A DNA stretch of 64,000 bases from Glycomyces niveus (GCF_017592475.1 NZ_JAGFNP010000015.1:1-64000), one strand, 5' to 3'; positions 42,368-51,900 are shown, numbered from the stretch's first letter. Notes: generated by a model from the sequence alone, not told the origin. A program made the numbers and translations.

Positions 42368-42394
42368 GCAGTCCCCCGCCGATACTCGGACTGC
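42368..42394. promoter_or_regulatory. candidate HxlR operator
   Basis: GCAGTCC and GGACTGC form an inverted repeat with a 13-bp spacer in the 81-bp gap between the divergent HxlR and reductase genes. Confidence 0.5.
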
Positions 42395-42426
42395 ACCCGA
42401 ACCCTACAACGCATAGGAGCACCCCG

Positions 42427-43335
42427 ATGATTCTCGTGACCGGCGCATCCGGCGGCCTCGGCAGCCTCATCCTCAAGGGTCTCAACGACATCACTGACGT
42501 CGAGGTGGTCGCCGGAACCCGCTCCGGCGACGGCGCCAGCGCGCGCCGCATCGACTTCGACCACCCCGCGTCCCTCGCCGAGGGCTTCAAGGACGCCGAC
42601 GTCCTGCTCTTCATCTCGGCCGGATATGCCGAGGACGACGTCGTCCTGGCCCGCCACGGTGCGGTCGTCGACGCCGCTGCGGCGGCCGGGGTGCGGCACG
42701 TGATTTACACGAGCCTCGCCGCCTCCGGCGAGCGCATGACCATCGCGCTCCCGCACCGCTGGACCGAGGAGCGCCTTGCCAAGGCCCCGTTCGATGTCAC
42801 GATCCTCCGCAACGGCCTCTACACCGAGATCCCCGTCGGTCTCGCCGTGGCCGGGGCGGCGACCGCCGCGGCGACCGGCGTCTTCGCGGCCCCGTTCGGC
42901 GAGGGCCGGGTGTCGGTCGTCGCTAAGGAGGACTTGGCCGACGCCGCGGTCCGCGTCGCCGCCGAAACCGACCGAGATCTGCGGACCGGCGGCCGGAGCC
43001 GCCACGCGGACCGGACCTACGAGCTCGAAGGACCGGCCGCCGTCGGCGGGGCCGAGATCGCCGAGGCGCTGGCCGCGTCGCTCGGCCGCCCGGTCGAGTA
43101 CCGCTCAGTGTCGCTTTCGGAGGCGCGGGCGGGCTTGCAGGGCAACGGACTCCTGCCCTACCAGGTCACCCACACGCTCTCGATCTTCGCCAACATCAAA
43201 GCCGGGTGGACCGAGGCCCCGCACTCGGACATCACCGCCCTCCTTCCGGACGGTCCCCGCCCGATCCGCGACGCCATCGCGGCCGCCGTCAAGGCGGGCT
43301 GCCGATCCCAGTCGCTCGACGCCGGAGCGAACTGA
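42427..43335 (+). CDS. QorB-like NAD(P)H:quinone reductase
   Basis: This 302-aa NmrA/atypical SDR protein has GASGGLGSLI (residues 6-15) for NADP binding, FISAGYAEDDV and RHVIYTSLAASG as family motifs. E. coli QorB reduces quinones to hydroquinones and is paired with an HxlR regulator, as here. ATG follows AGGAG. It probably protects against quinone or electrophile stress. Confidence 0.85.
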   Translation: MILVTGASGGLGSLILKGLNDITDVEVVAGTRSGDGASARRIDFDHPASLAEGFKDADVLLFISAGYAEDDVVLARHGAVVDAAAAAGVRHVIYTSLAASGERMTIALPHRWTEERLAKAPFDVTILRNGLYTEIPVGLAVAGAATAAATGVFAAPFGEGRVSVVAKEDLADAAVRVAAETDRDLRTGGRSRHADRTYELEGPAAVGGAEIAEALAASLGRPVEYRSVSLSEARAGLQGNGLLPYQVTHTLSIFANIKAGWTEAPHSDITALLPDGPRPIRDAIAAAVKAGCRSQSLDAGAN

Positions 43336-43386
43336 ACCGGCGTTCGCCCGTCAGACGGGAGGACCTCCGCGCGTCGCGCCGGGGCC

Positions 43387-44397
43387 TCAAGCGCCGAAGG
43401 CCGCCTCGACCGCATCGAGATTCGCCGTCCACCAGGACATCAGGCGATCGTCGCTGAAGAAGAGGTCGTCGCAGGAGTCGTCGGCCCGGTCGTAGTGGAA
43501 GTCCAGGTGCCAGCAGTGGGAGAGCATCTTCCACCAGCGCCGCCGCGCCGCCTCGGCCAGCGCCGTCCCGTCGATCGCCCGCACCGACCGGTACCCGGCC
43601 AGGAACGCCGCGACCTGGGCGAAGCCGATGCTGCCGTCGGGTGCGTTGAACTGCCAGGTCGCCGCCCGCACCAGTTCTTCCGCATAGGCGCCGTGGCGGA
43701 TGCGGTCCCAGTCGATGACCGCGCGGATGCGGTCGCCGTTCCAGATGAGGTTGTAGTCCTGGCAGTCGCCGTGCATCCAGCCGTGCGGGCCGGGCACGAC
43801 CCCTGGCTGCGGGCGACGGTGCGCGTTCGCGGCGATGAGGTCGAGGCGGCGGCGCAGGACCGGGGCCGCGGCGCGGTCGAACTCGTCCTGGTCGGGGCGT
43901 TCGGCGGCTTTGAGGAATCGGCCGGTTTCGGCGAGCGCGGCGTCAGGGTCGTTGACCGATGCTGAGCCGGCTTGCAGCGCAGGCAGTCCGCGCCCGGGAT
44001 CGGCCAGCGCGCGGTGGACGCGGGCGATCACGGCGCCCATGTGCTCGGCCTGCGCGAGGCTCATCTCCGCGCCGACGTGCTCGCCTTCGACCCAATCGCA
44101 CAGGTAGTAGGCGCTGCTGCCGGTCTCGCAGACCAGGTCGCCGCCAGTGGTCGCGACCGGTGCGGCGACGGGGATGCCTGCGACGGCGAGGTGTGGGAGG
44201 AGTCCGAGGTTGCGGCGGACGGTGTCCGGGTCGCGGTCGGTGAGGTGTTTGAGGGCGAAGCGGCCGCGTTCGGCGTCGACTCGCCAGTTGCGGTTCATCC
44301 GGCCGTCGGGCAGGTAGCGGATTGCTTGGATCCCGCCGAGCCGGTAGGCGTCGGTCAGGGCTGCGAGGTCGACGGGGAGTCGCGGGTCGGGCGTCAC
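43387..44397 (-). CDS. aminoglycoside phosphotransferase-like kinase (APH)
   Basis: This 336-aa protein kinase-fold small-molecule kinase has the catalytic HGDCQDYNLIW and metal site VIDWDRIRHG intact, with the nucleotide Lys in RFALKHLTD. Homologues include homoserine and fructosamine kinases as well as drug kinases, so the substrate cannot be named. GTG start is preceded by TAGTTT six bases upstream, suggesting a leaderless mRNA. It is divergent from the DUF4291 gene. Confidence 0.85.
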   Translation of the reverse strand: MTPDPRLPVDLAALTDAYRLGGIQAIRYLPDGRMNRNWRVDAERGRFALKHLTDRDPDTVRRNLGLLPHLAVAGIPVAAPVATTGGDLVCETGSSAYYLCDWVEGEHVGAEMSLAQAEHMGAVIARVHRALADPGRGLPALQAGSASVNDPDAALAETGRFLKAAERPDQDEFDRAAAPVLRRRLDLIAANAHRRPQPGVVPGPHGWMHGDCQDYNLIWNGDRIRAVIDWDRIRHGAYAEELVRAATWQFNAPDGSIGFAQVAAFLAGYRSVRAIDGTALAEAARRRWWKMLSHCWHLDFHYDRADDSCDDLFFSDDRLMSWWTANLDAVEAAFGA

Positions 44398-44478
44398 CGG
44401 GGGAAACTACCGGGAGGCGCGGCCGGGCGCAACGGATATCGGTTTGCGGGGCGGCGGTGGGGGTGCCAGGCTGCGGTC

Positions 44479-45042
44479 ATGGCTTCCCAGTACGAGATCC
44501 GCGCCGACTTCGACGCCCGCACTATCGTGGTGTACCAGGCGTATTCGCCCGCGATCGCTGATGCGGCGCTGCGGGCCGGGCGGTTCACGGCGCCGTTCTC
44601 GTTCAACCGGATGACGTGGATCAAGCCGTCGTTCCTGTGGCTGATGCACCGCAGCAACTGGGCGCGCAAGTCCGGGCAGGAGCGCATCCTCGCGGTGCGG
44701 ATGACCCGGGAGGGCTGGGAGGCGGCGCTCGGGGAAGCGGTGCTCACGACCGGGGATCAGGCGGCGCTGGCGAAGGCCGCGGTGCATGTGCAGTGGGATC
44801 CGGAGCGGTCGGAGCGCGGGGCGGCGCTCAACCACTACTCGGTTCAGGTCGGGGTGGGCCGCCATCTGATCCGGACGTTCGCCGAGGAGTGGGTCGTGGC
44901 GTTGACCGACCTCACGCCGCAGGTGCGCAAGGCCGCCGAGCTGATCCAGAAGGGCGGTGCGGCGAAGGCGCAACGGCTGCTGCCGCCCGAGCGGGTGTAT
45001 CCGCTGCCGAAAGAGATCGAGCGTCGGATCGCCCGGTCCTAG
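44479..45042 (+). CDS. DUF4291 protein
   Basis: This 187-aa cytoplasmic protein clearly belongs to DUF4291 (YEIRADFDARTIVVYQAY, FSFNRMTWIKPSFLWLMHRS, RILAVRMTREGW, VQWDPERSERG). The fold resembles ADP-ribosyl-transferase-like proteins according to some analyses I recall. No activity is established to my knowledge. It converges with the next gene with a four-base overlap of the two ends. Confidence 0.9.
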   Translation: MASQYEIRADFDARTIVVYQAYSPAIADAALRAGRFTAPFSFNRMTWIKPSFLWLMHRSNWARKSGQERILAVRMTREGWEAALGEAVLTTGDQAALAKAAVHVQWDPERSERGAALNHYSVQVGVGRHLIRTFAEEWVVALTDLTPQVRKAAELIQKGGAAKAQRLLPPERVYPLPKEIERRIARS

Positions 45043-45488
45043 CCGGCGGCGGCCCGGTAGCGTTCGAGGGTTTCGACCGCTTGGCGCAGCGACTTCGGCG
45101 GGCGGAACCAGCGCAGGCATTTGAGGGCGCTGGGCCGGTGCTCGGCGGTGGCGGTGCGGACGGCGACCTCCCAGGTGTGGGCGTCGCCGCCGATCTCGAT
45201 CGCGGTGATCTCGTTCCAGGCGAGGCGGATCTCGTCGGCGGACTGGACGAAAGTGACGCCCTCGTGGTCGAGGATCATCCTGCAGCGCAAGCCGAACGCG
45301 TTGCCGACCGCCGCGGCCACGATGACGAGGTAGAGGCAGCCGCCGAGCAGCGTCTCGACGATGCCCTCGTCGTTGCCGTTGAGCACCAAGAAGACGGGTA
45401 CCGCGATCGAGAAGTAGCCGAGGAGGAACACGGCGGCGAGCTTGCGCGCGAACGCGGCCCGGCAGCGCAGGGTGAGAGGTTCGTCCAC
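45039..45488 (-). CDS. two-helix membrane protein with PH-like domain
   Basis: This 149-aa protein has two N-terminal membrane helices (about 18-36 and 45-65) followed by a bacterial PH-like fold (RMILDHEGVTFVQSADEIRL, WNEITAIEIGGDAHTWEVAV). Such proteins are common uncharacterised actinobacterial membrane proteins. GTG start has TAAGCT seven bases upstream, again a leaderless layout. Function is unknown. Confidence 0.75.
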   Translation of the reverse strand: MDEPLTLRCRAAFARKLAAVFLLGYFSIAVPVFLVLNGNDEGIVETLLGGCLYLVIVAAAVGNAFGLRCRMILDHEGVTFVQSADEIRLAWNEITAIEIGGDAHTWEVAVRTATAEHRPSALKCLRWFRPPKSLRQAVETLERYRAAAG

Positions 45489-45520
45489 GGCCCCGAGCTT
45501 AAGCGCCGGAGGTGAACGGG

Positions 45521-45556
45521 ACCGCCGGCCGCGCTCCCCAAAGCGCGGCCGGCGGT
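45521..45556 (-). terminator. terminator of the ABC exporter operon
   Basis: A 15-bp perfect stem, ACCGCCGGCCGCGCT / AGCGCGGCCGGCGGT, has a six-base loop. It begins 37 nt after the permease stop on the minus strand. Confidence 0.85.
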
Positions 45557-45592
45557 GTTTCCTGGTGGTGTTCGGTCGATGGGGTGCGGCGG

Positions 45593-46414
45593 TCAGACGT
45601 CGGAGCGCTTGATGCGCCAGGCCGCCGCTCCGACTACGGCGGCGATGTAGCCGCCGAACACCGCGAGCCCTGCGAGCGGCGAGAGCGTCCCGTCCGCCTG
45701 TGTGACAGCGGTGAACGCGTCGCCCGCCTCGGAAGGCAGGTACTGGACGGCGTCGCTCCAGCTGTCCGGCACCAGCAGCGCGGCCACCATCGCGAGCAGG
45801 AACATGACGCCGAACAGGGTCGTGATCGCGCCCGGCGTGGAGCGCATGAGCGCGCCGAGACCGAGGCCGAGGAGCCCCGAACCGGTGAGCAGGCCCGCGG
45901 TGCCGATCACGGCGCGGGCGACGCCCGGGTCGGACCAGGACGCGCCGCCGTCGCCGATGACGGCCTGGCCCGCGGTGAACACGACCGCCGAAGCGGCGAG
46001 CGCGACCGTGAAGACCACAACGGTGAAGACCGCGATCTTGGCCCACAGCAGCGGCAGTCGCCTCGGGACGGCCGTGATGGAGGAGCGGATCATGCCCGTG
46101 CCGTACTCGCCGGCCATGACCAGCACGCCGAGTGTGCCGAACGCGAGCATCGCGAAGTTGGTGCCGGTGAGGCTGGCGCCCACCGGGTCCGTGGGCTCGT
46201 TGCCGGGAGGGCCGCCCGGGTCGGAGCCGTCGCCGAACATCGAGGAGGCGAGCAGGCCGAACCCGACGAGCAAGAGGACGGCGACGACGAGGGTGATCCA
46301 GGTGGAGCGCACGGACCAGAACTTGATCCACTCGCTCTTGACCACGCGGGCGAGGTTGACGTGCTTGCGGGGCCGGATGGTCGCGGCGGTTTCGAGTGTG
46401 GCTGCCGTGGTCAT
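45593..46414 (-). CDS. ABC-2 type exporter permease
   Basis: This 273-aa membrane protein has six helices and the start RVVKSEWIKFWSVRSTWITL, typical of actinobacterial ABC-2 permeases. MVMAGEYGTGMIRSSI and the C-terminal IKRSDV support the call. It pairs with the upstream ATPase, whose stop overlaps its start by four bases. Such exporters move drugs, lipids or peptides; the substrate is unknown. The two-component genes lie divergent to this operon. Confidence 0.9.
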   Translation of the reverse strand: MTTAATLETAATIRPRKHVNLARVVKSEWIKFWSVRSTWITLVVAVLLLVGFGLLASSMFGDGSDPGGPPGNEPTDPVGASLTGTNFAMLAFGTLGVLVMAGEYGTGMIRSSITAVPRRLPLLWAKIAVFTVVVFTVALAASAVVFTAGQAVIGDGGASWSDPGVARAVIGTAGLLTGSGLLGLGLGALMRSTPGAITTLFGVMFLLAMVAALLVPDSWSDAVQYLPSEAGDAFTAVTQADGTLSPLAGLAVFGGYIAAVVGAAAWRIKRSDV

Positions 46415-47331
46415 CGTGCTTCTCCGATCAGCGTGGACTGGTATTCGACGGCGTCCTTGGTGAGTTCCATGAAGGCCTCCTCGAGCGAGGGGCGGACGAC
46501 GGTGAGTTCGTGGATGGCGATGCCGGCGGCGGCCGCGCGGTCGCCGATCGCCTCGGCCGTGAGCCCGGTGACCTCGAAGAGGCCGCGGTCGACGCTGAGC
46601 ACGGTCGTGCCGGGCCCGGCGAGGAGGTCGTGGAGGGCGTTGGCGTGCGGCGATCGGACGCGGACGCTCTCGTTGGCGGCGTTCTCGATGAAGCCGCTCA
46701 CCGAGGTGTCGGCGATCATGCGGCCCTTGCCGATCACGATCAGGTGCTCGGCGGTGAGCGCCATCTCGCTCATCAAGTGCGAGGAGACGAACACGGTCCG
46801 GCCTTGCGCGGCGAGGTCGCGCATGAGGTTGCGGATCCACAGCACGCCTTCGGGGTCGAGCCCGTTGGTCGGCTCGTCGAGGATGACCACGTCAGGGTCG
46901 CCGAGGAGCGCCGAGGCGATCCCGAGCCGCTGCCCCATGCCGAGCGAGAACCCGCCGACCCGCTTGCGGGCCACCTGGTGGAGGCCGACGATGTCGATCA
47001 CCTCGTCGACGCGGGACTTCGGGATGCCCGTGGTGGCGGCCAGCGCGTGCAGATGCCGGTACGCGGACCGTCCGGTGTGGACGGACTTCGCGTCGAGGAG
47101 CGCGCCGGCCTGGTGGAGCGGGTCCGGGTGGTCGGCGTAGGGCCGGCCGTTGACGGTGGCGGTGCCGGAGGTCGGCCGGTCGAGGCCGAGGATCATCCGC
47201 ATGGTGGTGGACTTGCCGGCGCCGTTGGGGCCGAGGAAGCCGGTGACGATGCCGGGCTTGACGGTGAAGGTGAGACCGTCGACGGCGGTCTGGTCGCCGT
47301 AGCGCTTGGTGAGGTCGTGTACTTCGATCAT
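46411..47331 (-). CDS. ABC exporter ATP-binding protein
   Basis: This 306-aa ATPase has Walker A GPNGAGKST, signature FSLGMGQRLG, Walker B VVILDEPTNGLDP and the H-loop SSHLM. Gln replaces Gln/Arg variants in the signature as in BcrA/NatA-like exporters. The C-terminal extension (VRPSLEEAFMELT) matches multidrug-type ATPases. It energises the permease gene coupled by ATGA. Confidence 0.95.
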   Translation of the reverse strand: MIEVHDLTKRYGDQTAVDGLTFTVKPGIVTGFLGPNGAGKSTTMRMILGLDRPTSGTATVNGRPYADHPDPLHQAGALLDAKSVHTGRSAYRHLHALAATTGIPKSRVDEVIDIVGLHQVARKRVGGFSLGMGQRLGIASALLGDPDVVILDEPTNGLDPEGVLWIRNLMRDLAAQGRTVFVSSHLMSEMALTAEHLIVIGKGRMIADTSVSGFIENAANESVRVRSPHANALHDLLAGPGTTVLSVDRGLFEVTGLTAEAIGDRAAAAGIAIHELTVVRPSLEEAFMELTKDAVEYQSTLIGEAR

Positions 47332-47463
47332 GCGGTCAAGTCTCGGATCCGGCGGTCGTAATCGTCGTCCTCTGAAGGCGGGCTGTTGGTCTACTGCGGT
47401 TGCGGTAGTCGCGCGGCCCGGCGTTACTGCGTGCAGACGATGACCTGCGTGTACGCGGGCGGA

Positions 47464-47469
47464 TACGAT
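47464..47469 (+). promoter_or_regulatory. leaderless -10 box of the second kinase operon
   Basis: TACGAT ends six bases before the ATG; TGACCT lies 17 bp upstream as a weak -35. No ribosome binding site is present. Confidence 0.5.
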
Positions 47470-47475
47470 TTCGCC

Positions 47476-48672
47476 ATGGCATGGGGGCAGGCTCGGGCGT
47501 GGACGCGCAGGCACGCGACGCTCATCGACGCGGTCTTCGCGGTCGTGTTCACCGGGCTGTTCTTCATCGGCTACTTCCTGGGCGACGACAAGGGCGGGCA
47601 CGGTCCCCGCCCCGACCAGGTCGACTTTCCGATCGCCGTCCACGTCATCGTGGGCGCGACGGCGCTGGTCTGTTTGTCGCTGCGGCGGCGCTGGCCCGAG
47701 CGGCTCTTGATCGCCGACACCGTGGTCCTGCTCGGGATCATCGCGGCGACCGGGAACCGGCATCCGCTGCTGCTGCTGACCTGGTTCATCGTCGGCTACA
47801 CGTTCGCGCGGCGCACGAACCGGCGCCGGGCGTGGCTGGTCGCGGGCGCGTGCATCGCGGCCATGTACGTGGCGGCGGGCCTGTTCGGCGACAGCGCCTG
47901 GACCGCGCCGGACAATCTCGGGTTCGCGGCCTGGTCGATCGCGGTCATCGCGGTCGCGGATGCGACCCGCAGCCGCCGCGCGTACATCGACTCGGTCGAG
48001 GAGCGGGCCCGCCGCGCCGAGGAGACCCGCGAGGAGGAGGCGCGCCGCCGCGTCGCCGAGGAGCGGCTGCGCATCGCGCGGGAGCTCCATGACGTTGTGG
48101 CCCACCACATCGCGGTGATCAACGTGCAGGCCGGGGCTGCCGCGCACGTCCTGCGGACCCGGCCCGAGGCGGTCGGGCCCGCGCTCGCGCACATCCGCCG
48201 CGCCGCGGACACGGTGATGCAGGAGCTCGGCTCGGTCGTCGGGGTGCTCCGCGGTGAGGACGAGCTGGACGCGCCCACCGAGCCGACCCGCGGCCTCGCG
48301 CGCCTCGCCGAGCTCCTCGACTCGTTCGCGGCCGCCGGGCTCCAGGTCGAGCACCGTCAGAGCGGCACCGCCCGCGACCTGCCCGCCGTGGTCGACCTGG
48401 CCGCGTACCGCATCGTCCAGGAGTCGCTGACGAACGCGCACAAGTACGGCACGGGCCGCGCCGCGCTCGACGTCGTCTACACGCCGAACGCGGTCACGAT
48501 CGACGTCGGCAACGCGATCGGCCACGGTGCCGAAGCGACCGGGTCGGGGTACGGCCTCGTCGGCATGCGCGAGCGCGCCGCCGCCGCGGGCGGCACCGTC
48601 ACCGCCGGACCCGTGGACGGCCGCTTCGCCGTCCACGCCGAACTGCCCGCCACCGCGAAGGAGACGCCGTGA
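47476..48672 (+). CDS. membrane histidine kinase (HisKA_3), second system
   Basis: This 398-aa kinase has five or six N-terminal helices, a Glu/Arg-rich coiled coil, the phospho-His in ARELHDVVAHHIAVINVQ and an ATPase domain (GSGYGLVGMRERA). It is the same architecture as the kinase at 10 kb, including the absence of a large outside sensor domain. It is divergent from the ABC exporter operon, the common layout where the system senses and induces drug export. Confidence 0.9.
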   Translation: MAWGQARAWTRRHATLIDAVFAVVFTGLFFIGYFLGDDKGGHGPRPDQVDFPIAVHVIVGATALVCLSLRRRWPERLLIADTVVLLGIIAATGNRHPLLLLTWFIVGYTFARRTNRRRAWLVAGACIAAMYVAAGLFGDSAWTAPDNLGFAAWSIAVIAVADATRSRRAYIDSVEERARRAEETREEEARRRVAEERLRIARELHDVVAHHIAVINVQAGAAAHVLRTRPEAVGPALAHIRRAADTVMQELGSVVGVLRGEDELDAPTEPTRGLARLAELLDSFAAAGLQVEHRQSGTARDLPAVVDLAAYRIVQESLTNAHKYGTGRAALDVVYTPNAVTIDVGNAIGHGAEATGSGYGLVGMRERAAAAGGTVTAGPVDGRFAVHAELPATAKETP

Positions 48673-49346
48673 CCATCCGAGTCCTGCTGGCCGACGACCA
48701 GGCGCTCATCCGCGCGGGCTTCTCCATGATCATCGGCTCCGAGCCGGATCTGGAGATCGTCGGCGAGGCCGCGAACGGCCGCGAAGCGGTCGAGCTCGCC
48801 CGCTCCGAGCGCGCCGACGTCGTCCTCATGGACATCCGCATGCCCGAGGTCGACGGCATCGAGGCCACGAAGCGGATCGCCGCTGACGAGGACCTCGCGG
48901 GCGTGCGCATCCTCGTCCTGACCACGTTCGAGAACGACGACAACGTGGTCCTGGCCCTGCGCGCGGGCGCGAGCGGGTTCCTCGGCAAAGGGGTCGAGCC
49001 CGCCGACCTCGTGCGCGCCATCCGCATCGTCGCGAGCGGCGAGGCCCTGCTGTCGCCCAAGGCGACCCGCGGCATGATCGGCCGCTTCCTCAGCCAGAAC
49101 GAGCCCGGCCCGCTCCCAAGCCCCGAACCCCTTGCGGCCCTGACCGAGCGCGAACGCGAAGTCCTCGCCCTCGCCGCCCACGGCCTCTCCAACGACGACA
49201 TCGCCGCCAAGCTCTACCTCTCCCCGCTCACCGCGAAGACCCACGTCAACCGGGCCATGACCAAGCTCGGCGTCCGCGAACGCGCCCAGCTCGTCGTCAT
49301 CGCCTACCAGACCGGCCTGGTCCGCCCCGGCGACCCGCTGCCCTAG
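48669..49346 (+). CDS. NarL/LuxR-type response regulator, second system
   Basis: This 225-aa protein has a receiver domain with phospho-Asp in VVLMDIRMPEVDG, a linker and a LuxR HTH (LTEREREVLALAAHGLSNDD). GTG start overlaps the kinase stop by four bases. The adjacent divergent ABC exporter genes are the likely targets. Confidence 0.95.
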   Translation: MTIRVLLADDQALIRAGFSMIIGSEPDLEIVGEAANGREAVELARSERADVVLMDIRMPEVDGIEATKRIAADEDLAGVRILVLTTFENDDNVVLALRAGASGFLGKGVEPADLVRAIRIVASGEALLSPKATRGMIGRFLSQNEPGPLPSPEPLAALTEREREVLALAAHGLSNDDIAAKLYLSPLTAKTHVNRAMTKLGVRERAQLVVIAYQTGLVRPGDPLP

Positions 49347-49347
49347 G

Positions 49348-49377
49348 CGGCTGAGCCGGCCGCGGCCGGCTCAGCCG
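49348..49377. terminator. bidirectional terminator
   Basis: CGGCTGAGCCGGCC-GC-GGCCGGCTCAGCCG is a 14-bp perfect stem filling the gap between the convergent response-regulator and MFS genes. Confidence 0.8.
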
Positions 49378-49383
49378 TAGGCG

Positions 49384-50775
49384 TCAGACGCCCGCGAGCT
49401 CCGGCTGCAGCGCGGTGGCCTTGCGGCGCAGGTTGAACGCGCCGATGGCCACGGCCGTGACGGCCGCCGCGAGGGGGACCAGCATCGCGGCACGATAGCC
49501 GTCGAGGAGCGCCTCGGGCTCGCCCGAAGCGGTCGCGGCGACGTTCACCGCCGCGACCCCCGCGAGGCCGATGGCCGCGCCGAACTGGAACGACGTGTAC
49601 AGGAGCCCGCCGGCGAGGCCCTGCTCCGACTCGTCGATCCCGTTGGTGGCGATGATCGTCAGCGGCCCGTACGCGAGCGTGAACGCCAGCCCGGTGGACA
49701 CCAGGCTCGGCAGCAGCTCGAGGTACGACGCGTCCGGGCCCGCGCTCAGGAACAGCGCGTACGACAGCGCCGCGAACCCCAGCCCGGCCAGCAGCACCGG
49801 GGCGTTCCCGAAGCGCCGCACCAGCTTCGGCGTCAGCGTCGGCGCGAGGACCACGTCGATGCCGAGGACCAGCATTGCGAGGCTCGCCTCGATCGTCGAC
49901 CAGCCGCGCAGCTCCTGCAGGTACAGCACCACCAGGAACTGGAAGCCGAAGAACCCCGCCATGAACAGCATCCCGATCAGGTTGGCGCGCAACAGCGGGG
50001 CCGAGCGCAGGACGCCCAGGCGCACCAGCGGCGCCGGGTGCCGCCGCTCGACCGCCCAGAACAAGCCGAACAGCACCAGGCTCGCCGCGACCGTCCCGGC
50101 CGTCCACTCGAGCCCCACATGCGAGGCGCGTTCGACGCCGAGCACGAGCAGCACCACCGCCGCCGTGATCGTCAGGCCCCCCAGCAGGTCGAAGCGCCGG
50201 CCGTCCCGCTCCGGGCGGGCCGCCTTCGGGATGAGCAGCGCCGCCGCGACCAGCAGCACCAGCGACAGCCCCACCGGCATGAAGAACACCCACCGCCAGT
50301 CGAGCGCCGTGAGCAGGCCGCCGATGACCATGCCGAGCGTGAAACCGCCCGCGCCGATCGCGCCGTAGACCATCAGCGCCCGGTCGCGCTTCGGCCCCTC
50401 CTCGAACCCGGTCGTGATGATGGAGAGCCCGGCCGGGGTCATGAACGCGGCGGCCAGACCCGTCACGAACCGGGCCGCGATCAGGGTCGCCCCGTGCTCG
50501 GCGAGCCCGCCGAGACCCGAGAACAGCAGGAACACGACCAGCGCGGCCAGGAACACCCGGCGGCGGCCCAGGATGTCCGCGGCCCGGCCGCCCAGCAGCA
50601 TGAAGCCGCCGTAGCCGAGGACGTACGCGCTCACCACCCACTGCAGCGCCCCGGTGGACAGGCCGAGGTCGGTGCGGATCGCGGGCAGGGCGATGTTGAG
50701 CATGGCGATGTCGATGCCCTCCAGGAAGATAGCTCCTGAAAGGACGAGCAGCACACCCCATTCACGGGCTTTCAC
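49384..50775 (-). CDS. MFS drug exporter (DHA2-like)
   Basis: This 463-aa transporter has 12-14 helices. Motifs include LEGIDIAMLNIALPAIRTDL in helix 1 and GGRAADILGRRRVF in the 2-3 loop. The family exports drugs by proton antiport. GTG start has GAGGAG six bases upstream. It is divergent from a LysR regulator with a palindrome between, so it is probably inducible. Confidence 0.9.
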   Translation of the reverse strand: MKAREWGVLLVLSGAIFLEGIDIAMLNIALPAIRTDLGLSTGALQWVVSAYVLGYGGFMLLGGRAADILGRRRVFLAALVVFLLFSGLGGLAEHGATLIAARFVTGLAAAFMTPAGLSIITTGFEEGPKRDRALMVYGAIGAGGFTLGMVIGGLLTALDWRWVFFMPVGLSLVLLVAAALLIPKAARPERDGRRFDLLGGLTITAAVVLLVLGVERASHVGLEWTAGTVAASLVLFGLFWAVERRHPAPLVRLGVLRSAPLLRANLIGMLFMAGFFGFQFLVVLYLQELRGWSTIEASLAMLVLGIDVVLAPTLTPKLVRRFGNAPVLLAGLGFAALSYALFLSAGPDASYLELLPSLVSTGLAFTLAYGPLTIIATNGIDESEQGLAGGLLYTSFQFGAAIGLAGVAAVNVAATASGEPEALLDGYRAAMLVPLAAAVTAVAIGAFNLRRKATALQPELAGV

Positions 50776-50857
50776 AGGACACTCCTCAGATGGATTGCAA
50801 TGGCCCGGCAATCGTCGGCCCGGGAGCGGGCGGGAACAACGGCGAAGACCGCAACGT

Positions 50858-50878
50858 TCGGTAAGTCAGGCTTACCGA
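50858..50878. promoter_or_regulatory. LysR-type operator
   Basis: TCGGTAAG-TCAGG-CTTACCGA is a perfect 8-bp inverted repeat containing the LysR signature T-N11-A. It sits 14 bp before the LysR start and 82 bp before the MFS start. Confidence 0.7.
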
Positions 50879-50891
50879 TGCGGAGGAACCG

Positions 50892-51815
50892 ATGGAACGC
50901 GACGAACTCGAATGCTTCCTGATCCTGGCCGAGGAACTGCACTTCGGCCGCACGGCGGCGCGCATGCGCCTCTCCCGCGCCCGCGTCAGCCAGCTCGTCC
51001 AGCGCCTCGAACGCCGCATCGGCGCGCCCCTGTTCGAGCGCACCAGCCGCACCGTGCGGCTCACCGAACTCGGCGCGCGCTTCCGCGACGACGTCGAACC
51101 CCACCACCGCGCCATCGAACGCGCCCTCGCCCGCACCGCCGCGAACGCCCGCGGCATCGGCGGGACCCTCCGCGTCGGCTTCGCCGACTCGCTCACCGGC
51201 GAGATCGCCATCCGCGCCGTCGACGACCTCCGCGCCGCCCACCCCGAACTGGCCGTCGAGATCTGCGAGATGTCCTTCACCGACCCGTTCGCGCAGCTGC
51301 GCGAACGCTACTACGACGTCCAGTTCATGGAGCTCCCCGTCCGCGAAGACGACCTCGCCAAAGGCCCCACCCTGCTCACCGAGGCCCGCGTCATCGCCGT
51401 CGCCGCCGGCCACCCGCTCGCCTCCCGCCCCTGGCTGACCATGGACGACCTCGCCGAGACCCCACTCCTCGAGATCGAAGGCGACGTCCCCGACTACCGC
51501 CGCCCGCCCCGCACCACCCCCGAAGGCCGCCCGATCCCCGCCGGACCCGGCATCACCAGCCTCCAAGAAGCCCTCATGCTCACGGCCGCAGGCAGAGGCG
51601 CCCTCCTCACCGGCGCCCACACCGCCGCCCACCAGCCCCGGCCCGGCATCGCCTACCTGCAGATCCTCGACGCCCCGCCCGTCCGCTACGGCCTGGCCTG
51701 GCGCGCCGACGAGCACACCGCCGCCGTCGAAGCCTTCGCCGCCCGCGTCGCCGCCGCCGTCGAAACGCGCGAGCACCTGCAGGCGCCCCAAGACCTCTCG
51801 GCGGCCGCCGCCTGA
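50892..51815 (+). CDS. LysR-family transcriptional regulator
   Basis: This 307-aa protein has the LysR HTH (FLILAEELHFGRTAARMRLS, then RVSQLVQRLERRIGAPLFER) and a periplasmic-binding-like effector domain (TLRVGFADSLTGEI). It probably activates or represses the divergent exporter through the palindrome between them. RBS GGAGGAA lies before the ATG. Confidence 0.95.
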   Translation: MERDELECFLILAEELHFGRTAARMRLSRARVSQLVQRLERRIGAPLFERTSRTVRLTELGARFRDDVEPHHRAIERALARTAANARGIGGTLRVGFADSLTGEIAIRAVDDLRAAHPELAVEICEMSFTDPFAQLRERYYDVQFMELPVREDDLAKGPTLLTEARVIAVAAGHPLASRPWLTMDDLAETPLLEIEGDVPDYRRPPRTTPEGRPIPAGPGITSLQEALMLTAAGRGALLTGAHTAAHQPRPGIAYLQILDAPPVRYGLAWRADEHTAAVEAFAARVAAAVETREHLQAPQDLSAAAA

Positions 51816-51900
51816 GATCGGCCGAACGGCCGAGGCCCCCGCCCCGGAACCGACCCGAAGACCGACGCGGCGCGGGCGCGCCGGTGCCAGAATCGGGCCG

